Shown: piece after piece, positions 25,322 through 34,526 of the stretch
Numbering within the stretch: position 1 is the stretch's first letter
Layout: each line of letters opens with the position of its first letter
Origin: JBBAGC01 sp964491265
GTDB lineage: Bacteria; Spirochaetota; UBA4802; UBA5550
DNA length: 64,000 bases
NCBI GenBank assembly: GCA_964491265.1
Contig: CAZBFP010000016.1
Coordinates: 21,348-85,347, forward strand
Reading direction: 5' to 3'
Notes under the pieces: model-generated
Seen by the model: the letters and a program-made list of their open reading frames with translations, nothing else
What the model was told of the DNA's origin: nothing
The model's database searches: none
Position numbers and translations under genes: made by a program

Positions 25322-27225
25322 TTTATACACCTTCACCATTAGCAATCGGTATTTTTGCGGCCTTTGTATTGGCTGTACTTGGTCTTTCATCATTTTTTGC
25401 GAAAAAGACCACTTCTGCGCAGGGCTATTATGCGGCAGGCGGCACCATACACTGGGGTGTAAATGGAATCGCATTTGCCGGTGACTATCTGTCAGCAGCA
25501 TCTTTCCTTGGTATATGCGGAATGATCGCATTTGACGGTTACGACGGATTTCTTTATTCAATCGGTTATCTTGCCGGATGGGTTGTGGCTCTTTTTCTTG
25601 TTGCTGAGCCGCTTAAGAGATATGGAAAGTATACTTTTACCGATGCGCTTAATTATAAGTACAATTCAAAAGGGATTGAACTAGCTGCCGGTATCAGTAC
25701 TCTGATTGTATCTCTCTGCTATCTTATACCGCAGATGGTTGGCGCAGGGGCGCTTGTTAAGCCGCTTTTAGGCCTTGAGCATCATTGGGGTGTTATTATT
25801 GTGGGATGTATAGTAATATATATAGTGGCTACAGCTGGTATGACATCTACAACATATGTTCAGTTTATAAAAGGCGGTCTTCTGATAATATTTTCAACAA
25901 TTTTATCTGCAGCAATATTTGTAAATGGTATTAACAAAAAACCTTACGATAACTTCAGAGAGCTTCAGACAATTTCTGCAACTCTTTCTGCTGGAAAGGT
26001 ATCCTCGATAGGGAGTTCCGACTATACGCTTGCGGGAGAGGTGGACTCGGGTGATAAAAAATATGTTAAACTCCAGAGAGACGGGATCTTCACATGGTGG
26101 AGTACAATTCTGGTTGAAGGGGAGACTCAGCTGAAGGAAGCCCTTTTTATTACAACCACAGAAGATGGAAGGGAGTTGTACAATGGAGCTCCTAAGGAGG
26201 AGCAGAGATTCTTTCAGGTTGGAAACGCAAGCAAAATTGTAGTTGATGGTCAGGAGGTTGACAAAACCGGTTCTATTGGCCCATTCAAATTTCTATCTAC
26301 TATTAAACAGAGTGAGATTATAAGATTTACCAAAACTCTTTTCATTGACGGCAAGGACAAGGTTGTTCTCTGGTACCAGACCCCGACTTCAGGTATAGAT
26401 ATTATGCGACCGGGCCTTAAGTTTAAAGTTGATGAAGGGGCAACATTCTTGTCAAAGCTGAACTTTGTTTCTCTCATGCTTGCACTTTTTATGGGAACTT
26501 CAGCTCTTCCTCATGTTCTCATAAGGTATTACACTGTACCAAGCTCGAAAGACGCGCGTAAGTCAACAATTGTTGCTATCAGCTCTATCGGTTTTTTCTA
26601 CATACTTACAGTATTTATGGGTCTTGGCGCCATGGTAACAGGTGTTATAGATCTTCAGAGCAGTAATATGTCAGCACCTCTTCTTGCTAAATATTTCGGG
26701 GTAGTACTCTTCTCATGTATATCAGCTATCGCCTTTGCAACAGTACTCGGTACTGTATCGGGCCTGATAGTTGCATCATCAGGCGCGGTTGCCCACGACC
26801 TTTTAACCAACTATTTCGGTGTTAAACTCACTGATAAGGGGCAGGTCAGGGCTGGTAAAATTTCAGCTGTATGTGTGGGACTTTTTGCCATATTTCTCGG
26901 TATAATCTTTAAGGGTATAAATGTATCCTTTCTGGTTGGTCTTGCCTTTGCTGTTGCTGCTGCAGCTAACCTTCCGGCAATCCTCATGATGCTTTTCTGG
27001 AAAAAAACTACAGCCCAGGGTATAATTTCTTCGATTTTTGTGGGTATTGTGGCATCACTTGGTATAATACTCTTTTCTCCAAGCATATACCTGGATCTGT
27101 ATAAAACAACAGCAACTGCTCCAATTCCCCTTGATAATCCGGGAATTATAGCTATCCCGCTCAGTTTTATTACACTTGTTGTTGTTTCACTTCTAACTCA
27201 GAAGAAGGGAGCATCAAGCCAGTAG
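25318..27225 (+). CDS. Sodium/solute symporter, VC_2705-like (acetate-permease relative)
   Basis: 635 residues. SSS-family core: YYAAGGTIHWGVNGIAFAGDYLSAASFLG near the start, LPHVLIRYYTVPSSKDARKS and ATVLGTVSGLIVASSGAVAHDL further on, all as in ActP-type permeases. A large insertion between about residues 200 and 365 (soluble, charged) interrupts the membrane core, as in VC_2705-type members. Likely substrate: acetate or another short carboxylate, driven by Na+. It pairs with the DUF4212 gene and ends in a strong terminator. Confidence 0.93.
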   Translation: MIYTPSPLAIGIFAAFVLAVLGLSSFFAKKTTSAQGYYAAGGTIHWGVNGIAFAGDYLSAASFLGICGMIAFDGYDGFLYSIGYLAGWVVALFLVAEPLKRYGKYTFTDALNYKYNSKGIELAAGISTLIVSLCYLIPQMVGAGALVKPLLGLEHHWGVIIVGCIVIYIVATAGMTSTTYVQFIKGGLLIIFSTILSAAIFVNGINKKPYDNFRELQTISATLSAGKVSSIGSSDYTLAGEVDSGDKKYVKLQRDGIFTWWSTILVEGETQLKEALFITTTEDGRELYNGAPKEEQRFFQVGNASKIVVDGQEVDKTGSIGPFKFLSTIKQSEIIRFTKTLFIDGKDKVVLWYQTPTSGIDIMRPGLKFKVDEGATFLSKLNFVSLMLALFMGTSALPHVLIRYYTVPSSKDARKSTIVAISSIGFFYILTVFMGLGAMVTGVIDLQSSNMSAPLLAKYFGVVLFSCISAIAFATVLGTVSGLIVASSGAVAHDLLTNYFGVKLTDKGQVRAGKISAVCVGLFAIFLGIIFKGINVSFLVGLAFAVAAAANLPAILMMLFWKKTTAQGIISSIFVGIVASLGIILFSPSIYLDLYKTTATAPIPLDNPGIIAIPLSFITLVVVSLLTQKKGASSQ

Positions 27226-27256
27226 CAAGGATTTAACAAAATGAATCATCTTTAAC

Positions 27257-27282
27257 AAAGACCGCCCTCCGGGGCGGTCTTT
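27257..27282. terminator. Bidirectional intrinsic terminator
   Basis: AAAGACCGCCC and GGGCGGTCTTT form a perfect 11-bp stem with a TCCG tetraloop between convergent genes. The A/T tails give a U-run on either strand, so it can end both the symporter and the phosphoesterase transcripts. Confidence 0.92.
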
Positions 27283-27300
27283 TAATAAGCTGTACTTTAC

Positions 27301-28062
27301 TTAAATTGAATCTTTTTTCTTTGCAGCACCAGGTCGTATTATTTTAAGTTTCATGAGAAGCTTTTCAATCATCGATGCTTCATCAAAGTCTATGATATTA
27401 GATACCATTGTGTATTTGTAATCCTTATCAAGAAGGCCGAAACCTTTCCATACACCGCTCAAACCTAAATATTCAGTTTCGCCGTCAATATGATAATGCC
27501 ATTTATGATGATGACCAAAAAACCATTTTTTCGGCTTAAAATGAATTGCAAGTTCGTTACTTCTTGGGAACCCTGTGGAACCGAAATGTTCCATTCCAGG
27601 GGTGTTGGGTACTCCTATACCAGTGGGGCAGTCGTGACTGATAATAAGATCAACTTCATTGGCAGGTATTGCCAGGCATTGATTTATCTGCTGGTCTGTA
27701 ATGACTGCTCCTCTTTCAGTTATCATGGAATCCATATATGCAGCACCGCCAAGGGCAAGAAATCTGTACCCCTCAATTTCATGTACAGTTGCCCTTGGCA
27801 GATATGTGAAATAGCTGCTGAATTTTTTAACAAGATTGGGCAGATGCATGAAATCCTCATGATTGCCGTCAATAAAATATAAAGGGCGGAGAAAAGTTTT
27901 TTTCTGTTTAATGAAATAGTCTTTCAGCCAGGAATCGAATAGTCCAAAATCGCCAAGGTGTATTACGCTGGTTATTTCATGGCCCAGGACATTTTCAGCA
28001 TAATTTATCTGCCTGTTGACCATGTCGTAATAACAGTGAGTATCAGATACGATCATAATCAT
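27301..28062 (-). CDS. Calcineurin-like metallophosphoesterase
   Basis: 253 residues with the full metal-binding set: VSDTHC near the N-terminus, HLGDFG, DGNHED, SHDCPTG and FFGHHHKWH. These coordinate two metals in phosphoesterases acting on nucleotides or phosphoproteins. The gene starts one base inside the DUF294 stop (TGATG), so it is translationally coupled to that signalling protein. A role in turning over a nucleotide signal made or sensed by the DUF294 protein is a guess from context. Confidence 0.9.
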   Translation of the reverse strand: MIMIVSDTHCYYDMVNRQINYAENVLGHEITSVIHLGDFGLFDSWLKDYFIKQKKTFLRPLYFIDGNHEDFMHLPNLVKKFSSYFTYLPRATVHEIEGYRFLALGGAAYMDSMITERGAVITDQQINQCLAIPANEVDLIISHDCPTGIGVPNTPGMEHFGSTGFPRSNELAIHFKPKKWFFGHHHKWHYHIDGETEYLGLSGVWKGFGLLDKDYKYTMVSNIIDFDEASMIEKLLMKLKIIRPGAAKKKDSI

Positions 28063-30992
28063 CAGATCCCCCCCAGCTGCCCTGTGAAATCATAGCTTAA
28101 GCGTGACTGGAAATTTTTTGTCTGAGCAAATATTTCCTTGAGCAGTTTCTGCTCAATATAACTGAGATTTTTCGGGCGTACATAATTATCAGGATCCTTA
28201 TCTTTATGAGAGAGGGCTCTTGCCTGGATACGGAGTCTTATCTGCATCAGATATGTGTATGCCTGTTCCATCTCAAGGTGATTCTGCTTTGTGAGTATAT
28301 TCTTATTTTTCAGTTCCTGCAGCCTTGCAAGAGTATTTGTGGCATGGATTTTATTGTTAAGGGCATAGATGCGGGCAAAGTCGACAATGGGAATCATTGT
28401 GCTTTTAATATCAAATGACCCTCTATGCTCTCCATCCGATTCAACAACAAAATTCCCGAAGAGGCCTATTGGTGGTGCCATGGGTAGAATGTTTCTTGCA
28501 AGCATCTGGAAAAATCTGGGGTTTTTATCCACGAGTGTATCCAGATGTTCCCGCAGTGTGAGTGAAAATGATTCTTCACCATAACCGTTGCGGAAATCGA
28601 AAAATATTTTTGTTCTCAGCAGGTCTTCCGCTGTTGCGTTATGTACCCATTTGCTGAAATACTGCTTCCAGATCGATATGGGCTGACAGTATTCAGGATT
28701 CATTGCCATATTGTTTCCATCGCAGAAGGTGTACCCCGCATCATTAAGCCATGTGCATACCTTTGTTCCCAGGTTCAGGAAATATTTGTATGCGTCATCC
28801 TCCTGCCCGGGTTCAACATCATCAAAAATAAGTGCATTATCCTGGTCTGTGCGGAGAGTCTGCTCCTCCCTCCCTTCACTGCCGAATACAATAAATGAAA
28901 ATTTTACAGGGGGCGGCCCAATTTCTTTTATAGCGAATTCGATGAAGCGGGTGAGTATTGTATCACTTATAAGTGTGGTAAGATGATTTATATTCTGCGG
29001 ATTGGCTCCGCTTTCAATCATGCTTTTGATAATATATGGCTGAGTTTTATTGAACTCAATTATATCATCAGGCTTTAAGGATGTGTTGATTTTTTTCAGG
29101 AGAACCGCAGGGGAGTAGTTCTGAATTGCCACTAAATCCTGAATACCCAGCATGCCGGTAATATTTCCGGCTGAATCGGTGATAAAAAGATGGGAAATGC
29201 CCTTTTTGATCATAAGGAGCCATGCTTCGAAAATATAGGCCTCAGCAGGTATTGAGATTACAGGAGATGACATTATTTCTGAAACCTTAAAAGAGCTATT
29301 TCCCTTATTGGTTGTGAGCGCTTTTCTCAGATCATGATCAGTAATAACACCGGAATCTATGTCCGATGAATCCTGTACAAGGAGCAGGCCTGAATTTTTC
29401 TCTTCCATCAATTGAATGGCATCAGCAATAGTGGCTGAGTCACTGCATCTTACAGGATCAGCTCCAGGTATGCTGGAAATCTGCTGATTGAAGAACATCA
29501 GTGATGTCTGCATTTCAGAAAGAAGTAATTCGTTTTTTTCATTCCGGTTTAGCAGTTCCGACATATCTTCAATTAAACCATCGAAATAGCTGCGCTTCCC
29601 ATCCTGTCCCTTGATCCGTATCCCCCATAGTGAGGCATTAAATATTGTTCCATCTTTTTTTCTGAATTTAACAAATTCAAGGCGGAGCCCCTGTTTAAAG
29701 GCTTTAGGAGCAAGTTCTTTATAATCATCAGCGTCAGCATAAAGGCTTGTAACCGGAATACTCATAAGTTCTTCTCTGGACTCATAACCCATAAGATTAA
29801 CAAGCGCGGGGTTGACCTCAAGAAACCGGGGATTTCTTCCTACTGTCATTCGAAAAAATCCCACATTCAGGTTGTTTGCCATTGTTCTGAATTTCTCCTC
29901 ACTTTCGCCAAGCTCGCTGAATTCCTGTTTCCTGTTGGTAATGTCTGTTACAACTGCCATGAATCCAGGTTTTCCGCCGAGAGATATCTGGGTGGCTGAC
30001 AGTACAACATCGCGCAGTGAACCCGATTTTGTTTTTATTACAGTCTCGAAACGTTCAGGTACGCCTTCACCTGACATAAGGGATTTAATATATTCAGTAT
30101 TTGAATTATCCTCTGAATCTTCGAAAATATCTTTTATCTCCATTTTGCGGAGATCATCCATATCGTATTCAATCAGATCAACAACTGGCTGGTTGGCATA
30201 CATAAAAGTTCCTTCAAGGGCCATGAGCATCCCTTCCCCTGCTGATTCAACAAGGGTACGGTATTTTTCTTCCGATTCCCTGAGAGCGTCCTCAGCAGCC
30301 TGCTGCTGTTTCATTGCTCTGAAGCTCTGCGCGGCGATGAAAGCAAGGAGCATGGAGATAATAAGAAGTATAAAAAGAGATATCTGCAGCAGGTTGTTTA
30401 CAAGAGAATCGATTTCCTGCTCTATATCATCAATATATATTCCCGTGCCTATAATCCATCCCCAGGGCTTGAATCCCTTAATGTATGAGATTTTCGGAAC
30501 AACAATCTCCTTTTCATCCTGCCACTGCCACATGTATTCCACGTAGCCGTCTCCATACCGGTTAACAATACTTACCATTTCTACAAAAATCTTTTTCCCT
30601 TCAGGATCTGTATAGGTGGTCAGGTCTGTTCCGTTCAGGTCTGTTCTGTAGGGGTGAACAACCATTTTAGGGAACATGTCGTTTATCCAGAAATAGTCCT
30701 TCATTTCACGGCCGTAGTGAAGATTGGTTATCTGTTCTATAGCTCTTTTCTGAGCTTCTTCACGTGAAAGGATCCCCTTCATTTCATCATTGTGGAAAGA
30801 AGCAAGAATTGTCCAGGCGGAGGAGGTTAGCTCACGTATCATCTCCCGCTTCCGGTCCATACTGTTTTTTTCAATGGCAGGAATGATTATTGAAAAAAAA
30901 GCAGTGAGAAAAAGCGCCATTGTAATTACTGTAGGGAAAATAAAACGCGCAAGAAATGATAGCACATTAAAGGATTTAACCTTAATTGTCAT
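28062..30992 (-). CDS. Cache-PAS-PAS-CBS-DUF294 nucleotidyltransferase-like signalling protein
   Basis: 976 residues. TM1 about 15-37; Cache-2 about 40-200 (DYFWINDMFPKMVVHPYR, GFKPWGWIIGTGIYIDD); TM2 about 200-222; two PAS domains (about 245-365 and 370-485); a CBS pair (about 515-640); the DUF294 nucleotidyltransferase-like domain with GSEGREEQTLRTDQDNAL (GS...D-x-D); and the DUF294 C-terminal domain. Relatives resemble the GlnD uridylyltransferase fold and are often next to ActP/DUF4212 symporters, as here. The full-length chain, combining receptor and putative transferase, points to direct signalling from an outside carboxylate, perhaps to control uptake. The target is unknown. Confidence 0.9.
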   Translation of the reverse strand: MTIKVKSFNVLSFLARFIFPTVITMALFLTAFFSIIIPAIEKNSMDRKREMIRELTSSAWTILASFHNDEMKGILSREEAQKRAIEQITNLHYGREMKDYFWINDMFPKMVVHPYRTDLNGTDLTTYTDPEGKKIFVEMVSIVNRYGDGYVEYMWQWQDEKEIVVPKISYIKGFKPWGWIIGTGIYIDDIEQEIDSLVNNLLQISLFILLIISMLLAFIAAQSFRAMKQQQAAEDALRESEEKYRTLVESAGEGMLMALEGTFMYANQPVVDLIEYDMDDLRKMEIKDIFEDSEDNSNTEYIKSLMSGEGVPERFETVIKTKSGSLRDVVLSATQISLGGKPGFMAVVTDITNRKQEFSELGESEEKFRTMANNLNVGFFRMTVGRNPRFLEVNPALVNLMGYESREELMSIPVTSLYADADDYKELAPKAFKQGLRLEFVKFRKKDGTIFNASLWGIRIKGQDGKRSYFDGLIEDMSELLNRNEKNELLLSEMQTSLMFFNQQISSIPGADPVRCSDSATIADAIQLMEEKNSGLLLVQDSSDIDSGVITDHDLRKALTTNKGNSSFKVSEIMSSPVISIPAEAYIFEAWLLMIKKGISHLFITDSAGNITGMLGIQDLVAIQNYSPAVLLKKINTSLKPDDIIEFNKTQPYIIKSMIESGANPQNINHLTTLISDTILTRFIEFAIKEIGPPPVKFSFIVFGSEGREEQTLRTDQDNALIFDDVEPGQEDDAYKYFLNLGTKVCTWLNDAGYTFCDGNNMAMNPEYCQPISIWKQYFSKWVHNATAEDLLRTKIFFDFRNGYGEESFSLTLREHLDTLVDKNPRFFQMLARNILPMAPPIGLFGNFVVESDGEHRGSFDIKSTMIPIVDFARIYALNNKIHATNTLARLQELKNKNILTKQNHLEMEQAYTYLMQIRLRIQARALSHKDKDPDNYVRPKNLSYIEQKLLKEIFAQTKNFQSRLSYDFTGQLGGI

Positions 30993-31472
30993 CGTATTGC
31001 CGCCTCTAGAGATAATAATAAAACAGAATAATCATCTAAAACATATATTATTTTTACATAGTGAACAGGATAACAAAAAGGTGAAGAGAGTTTACAAAAA
31101 ATGATTATCTTTAAAATACTGCAGATTATCATTTTGTCAACCAGATAAAGAGGGGGGAAATCCTCTTTAAAAAGTTTTAATTTTTGAAATTTAGGTTGAC
31201 TCTTAGTAAAGCAGAAGTATTTTTGATGCGTTATTTGCTGGTTAAGTTTCTAAACTGAAGAAGTGTATAGAGAAGCTAAAGTTGCTCGTGGTGGAGTATT
31301 CTGAGGTTTATTTCTATACAGCTAATCTGATTTTCCGGAAAGGGTATAAATATTCTTACGGAGAACGGTCAGTTATGCGGATTTAATCTGCAGAAAACCG
31401 TAAGAGGTATATACAGCCTTTTGCGATAGTTGTTTATAAAAAAAAATAAATTAAAAGAAAGGGGTTTTTTTT
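30993..31472. other. Long divergent leader region
   Basis: 480 bases between the DUF294 gene and the second OFA carrier. It holds AAAGAGG/CCTCTTT (31147-31168) and the stem-loop at 31354-31405; otherwise it is AT-rich. No gene was seen. The long upstream tract in front of the carrier suggests a structured or regulated 5' leader. Confidence 0.5.
31354..31405 (+). promoter_or_regulatory. Structured leader of the second OFA carrier gene
   Basis: TCTTACGG (31354-31361) pairs with CCGTAAGA (31398-31405). Between them GCGGATT/AATCTGC (with G-U pairing) makes an inner hairpin. There is no U-run, so this is not a plain terminator. It does not match a riboswitch class I recognise; it ends 68 bases before the start codon. 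Confidence 0.4.
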
Positions 31473-32738
31473 ATGGAAGGAAAAAACAGGTGGTTAATTG
31501 CCATCATGGGAACTCTTCTGATGGTAGTTCTGGGCTCTATTTATTCCTGGAGCTTTTTTCAGAAGCCTATTGTTGAGCAGTTTAAATGGTCTAACTCCCA
31601 GGTAGCTTGGGTATTCAGTACAAGTATTACTTTTCTTGGCCTTGCAGCAGCATGGGGCGGGATTAATCTTCCCAAATATGGTCCCAGGAAACTGGCTATA
31701 CTCGGTTCAATTATGTGGGGTCTGTCTTTCGTTATAGGCGGATACGCTTTATCAATTCATAATCTGCCGCTTCTTATAATCGGTATTGGTGTAATAGGCG
31801 GTATTGGTCTTGGTCTTGGATATGTAACTCCAGTTGTAACTGCAGCAAAATGGTTCCCTGATAAAAAGGGTTTTGTAACAGGTATGGTTGTTATGGGATT
31901 CGGTTTTGGCGCACTTGCAATGTCAAAAATTCTCGCACCTGCAGTTCTCAGTATTACAGATAACAGCCTTGTGGTATCTTTTTACTACATAGGTGTTATT
32001 ATGCTTGTACTCGGGTTCTGTTCAGCGATTTTTATTGTACCTCCTCCTGCTGACTATGTTCCTGCCGGTTACACACCACCGGCTGCACCGGTTTCAACAG
32101 GTAAAACAATTCCAATTACCGCAAAATCAGCTGTAATGTCAGGGAAATTTATTTTAATGTGGCTGGTGTTTTTTATCAATATTATTGCAGGTATTATGCT
32201 TATAGGTTTTCAGTCACCAATGATGCAGGATATTTATGCTAAATATGATCCAGGTAAAGATGTTGCTGCTCTTGCTGCAATCGGAGCTACCCTTATAGCG
32301 ATCACTTCTATTTTCAACGGAGTAGGACGTTTTTTCTGGGGGAGTCTTTCTGATAAAATAGGAAGGGTTCAGGCATTCAGACTGATTCTCTTAACTCAGA
32401 TAATAGTATTTGGCCTTCTTATGTTTATCAGCAATCCTTACATATTCGGAGCTCTATTCTGTATAGTGTTACTCTGCTACGGCGGCGGTTTTGGAACTAT
32501 GCCTGCGTTTGTTGGTGATGTTTTCGGGCCTGTTCTTATGCCTGTAGTTTATGGAATAATACTTACTGCATGGTCAGCTGGTGGTATAGTTGGACCACAG
32601 ATTGCAGCTATAATGAAAGACACATTCCCTGAATCAGCATCTCTATATTCTTTTATTGCTGCTGGCGGACTTCTTATTATAGGTCTCATTATAACATTCT
32701 TCCTGAATAATGAGCCGTTAGCGGAAAAAGAAGCATAA
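31473..32738 (+). CDS. OFA-family MFS transporter (oxalate/formate antiporter-like) 2
   Basis: 421 residues, 12 TM segments. Starts with VVLGSIYSWSFFQKPIVEQF, the OFA first-helix motif; the middle has GLGLGYVTPVVTAAKWFPDK and the second half RFFWGSLSDKIGRVQAFR. An AAAGAAAGGGG ribosome site precedes the ATG. It is only distantly like the copy at 23391-24716, so it is not a recent duplication. Formate, oxalate or similar anion exchange is expected. It is transcribed alone and ends in a strong terminator. Confidence 0.92.
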   Translation: MEGKNRWLIAIMGTLLMVVLGSIYSWSFFQKPIVEQFKWSNSQVAWVFSTSITFLGLAAAWGGINLPKYGPRKLAILGSIMWGLSFVIGGYALSIHNLPLLIIGIGVIGGIGLGLGYVTPVVTAAKWFPDKKGFVTGMVVMGFGFGALAMSKILAPAVLSITDNSLVVSFYYIGVIMLVLGFCSAIFIVPPPADYVPAGYTPPAAPVSTGKTIPITAKSAVMSGKFILMWLVFFINIIAGIMLIGFQSPMMQDIYAKYDPGKDVAALAAIGATLIAITSIFNGVGRFFWGSLSDKIGRVQAFRLILLTQIIVFGLLMFISNPYIFGALFCIVLLCYGGGFGTMPAFVGDVFGPVLMPVVYGIILTAWSAGGIVGPQIAAIMKDTFPESASLYSFIAAGGLLIIGLIITFFLNNEPLAEKEA

Positions 32739-32772
32739 TTTTTTCTTGCTTATTTATTTGGAAGCTTTATAA

Positions 32773-32814
32773 AAAAGCAAATATCATTATTTTAATGGTA
32801 TTTGCTTTTTTTTT
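32773..32814 (+). terminator. Intrinsic terminator of OFA carrier 2
   Basis: A 13-bp stem (32776-32788 with 32794-32806, one G-U pair), a five-base loop and a run of eight T. Confidence 0.92.
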
Positions 32815-32875
32815 GCTGGAAATTGATTGCTCCATATTATATTAGTTAAAAAAATAAAAGATTGAGGTAATAATT

Positions 32876-33343
32876 ATGAGTGATAAAAAACTTGAATATC
32901 TGCTTGATATTGCTATAAGAAACGAAGAGGAGGCTTATGATTTTTATATCTCTCTTCATGACCGGGTTGCTGATAAAGAAGCAAAAGATACCCTTGCATT
33001 TCTTGCTGAAGAGGAGAAGAAGCATAAGGAAATTCTTGTTAAATACAAAGATGGCGGATTCGGGCCGGATACATTAAAGCTTGATGCAGTTATTGATTAT
33101 AAAATAGCTGAACATGCTGAAAAGCCTGCACTTGAAAAGGATATTGCCACAAAAGATGTCTATCTTGTTGCAGCTGATAAAGAACTTAATTCCCACAATT
33201 TTTATAAGTCTCTTGCTGAAATTGAGCCTGCGGGAGAAGTGAAAGATCTGCTTCTGAAAATGGCAAATGAGGAACTTAAACATAAAGAGAAAGTTGAATA
33301 TCTTTACAGTAATACAGCCTTCACTCAGACTGAAGGGGGCTGA
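32876..33343 (+). CDS. Rubrerythrin-like diiron protein
   Basis: 155 residues, all helical, with two ExxH half-motifs: NEEEAYDFY and EEEKKHKEILVKY in the first half, DKELNSHNFYKSL and NEELKHKEKVEYLY in the second. This is the ferritin-like four-helix diiron site of rubrerythrins. No C-terminal rubredoxin domain is present, so it is a short form. Probable role: peroxide or iron-stress protection in the cytoplasm of an anaerobe. Single-gene unit with its own terminator. Confidence 0.88.
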   Translation: MSDKKLEYLLDIAIRNEEEAYDFYISLHDRVADKEAKDTLAFLAEEEKKHKEILVKYKDGGFGPDTLKLDAVIDYKIAEHAEKPALEKDIATKDVYLVAADKELNSHNFYKSLAEIEPAGEVKDLLLKMANEELKHKEKVEYLYSNTAFTQTEGG

Positions 33344-33368
33344 TTCAGCTTTATATAGTGAAACTTTC

Positions 33369-33399
33369 AAAAGACACAGGTTCATCTCTGTGTCTTTTT
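33369..33399 (+). terminator. Intrinsic terminator after the rubrerythrin-like gene
   Basis: AAAAGACACAG and CTGTGTCTTTT form an 11-bp stem around an 8-nt loop, with T continuing after it. It excludes upstream in-frame start codons for the following hydrolase. Confidence 0.92.
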
Positions 33400-33432
33400 A
33401 TACAACATGGAAAATCCTGGGAATATTTTAAA

Positions 33433-34227
33433 ATGAAAAAGTTTTCAATATTTATGCTTATTTCTTTGATATTCATTATATCGTGTCAGGGTAGTTTTAT
33501 CTATCATCCGGAAAAGTCACTTCACAGAAATCCGGATCATATAAATCTACCATACGAATCTGTAGATTTTTATGCTGCAGACAGCATATCTCTTCATGGC
33601 TGGTATGTTCCGTCTGTAAGGGAGAGGGGGGTTGTGCTTTTCTGCCACGGCAATGGGGGGAATATCTCCCACAGGCTTGATACAATAAGGATTCTTAACA
33701 ATCTGGGATTTACTGTATTTATTTTTGATTACAGGGGTTACGGAAAAAGCAATGGTACTCCCACAGAAGAGGGTACATATCTTGATGCCATGGCTGCATG
33801 GAACTATCTGAGAGAAATTAAGGGTATTCCGGCTGAAAAAATTATAGTTCATGGCAGATCCCTTGGAGGGGCAATAGCTGTATGGCTTGCAGCAAATTCA
33901 GAACCGGCCGCACTTATTGTAGAATCATCATTCACCTCAGCGGTTGATGTGGCAAAGTCAATGACTCCATTTCAGCTTTTTTCATGGGTTGTAACTTACC
34001 GGTATTCAGCTGTTGATTATATTAAAGATGTAAAATGTCCAATTCTTGTTATACACAGCCAGGATGACAGGTTAATACCTTTTGAACTTGGAAGAAATCT
34101 TTACCTGGCTGCACCCGGTTTTTCTGAATTTATGGAAATTCAGGGTGGCCACAACAGCGGATTTTTGGTTTCTAAAGAGATTTACACCTCCGGACTGGAT
34201 AAGTTTTTTAAAAGCGCAGGATTTTAA
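33433..34227 (+). CDS. Alpha/beta-hydrolase lipoprotein (BEM46-like)
   Basis: 264 residues from ATG 33433, placed after the terminator. The lipobox is FIISC. The hydrolase fold shows FCHGNGG (oxyanion), VHGRSLGGA with the catalytic Ser, VIHSQDDRLIP with the Asp and GGHNSG with the His. The catalytic triad is complete. Such proteins are membrane-anchored esterases or peptidases of unknown substrate. Located on its own between two terminators. Confidence 0.88.
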   Translation: MKKFSIFMLISLIFIISCQGSFIYHPEKSLHRNPDHINLPYESVDFYAADSISLHGWYVPSVRERGVVLFCHGNGGNISHRLDTIRILNNLGFTVFIFDYRGYGKSNGTPTEEGTYLDAMAAWNYLREIKGIPAEKIIVHGRSLGGAIAVWLAANSEPAALIVESSFTSAVDVAKSMTPFQLFSWVVTYRYSAVDYIKDVKCPILVIHSQDDRLIPFELGRNLYLAAPGFSEFMEIQGGHNSGFLVSKEIYTSGLDKFFKSAGF

Positions 34228-34332
34228 AAATTTTTTTTAAAATCAAAAAATCTTCTAATGCATTTTCCTGAATCACCGATATTATAATTGATTGATAATA
34301 AATTACACTCCTATATGTAATTTTACCAGGTT

Positions 34333-34377
34333 GAAGGCTTTTGCAGATCGCGCTATCTGCAAAAGCCTTCTTTATTT
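34333..34377. terminator. Strong hairpin with T-run
   Basis: GAAGGCTTTTGCAGAT and ATCTGCAAAAGCCTTC form a perfect 16-bp stem with a 6-nt loop, followed by TTTATTT. It lies 105 bases past the hydrolase stop, so a short untranslated transcript would precede it. Confidence 0.85.
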
Positions 34378-34526
34378 GGGGGGATGGTAAAAAAATCTTT
34401 ATTATTCAAATAATAAAATATTTTCCATAACAAATATTGATTGAATTATACTTAATCCTCTGATCACTTAATAAACATTTTCCGGAGAAGATGTTTATAT
34501 CCTAAGTGCGGTAATCGGTAATAAAG

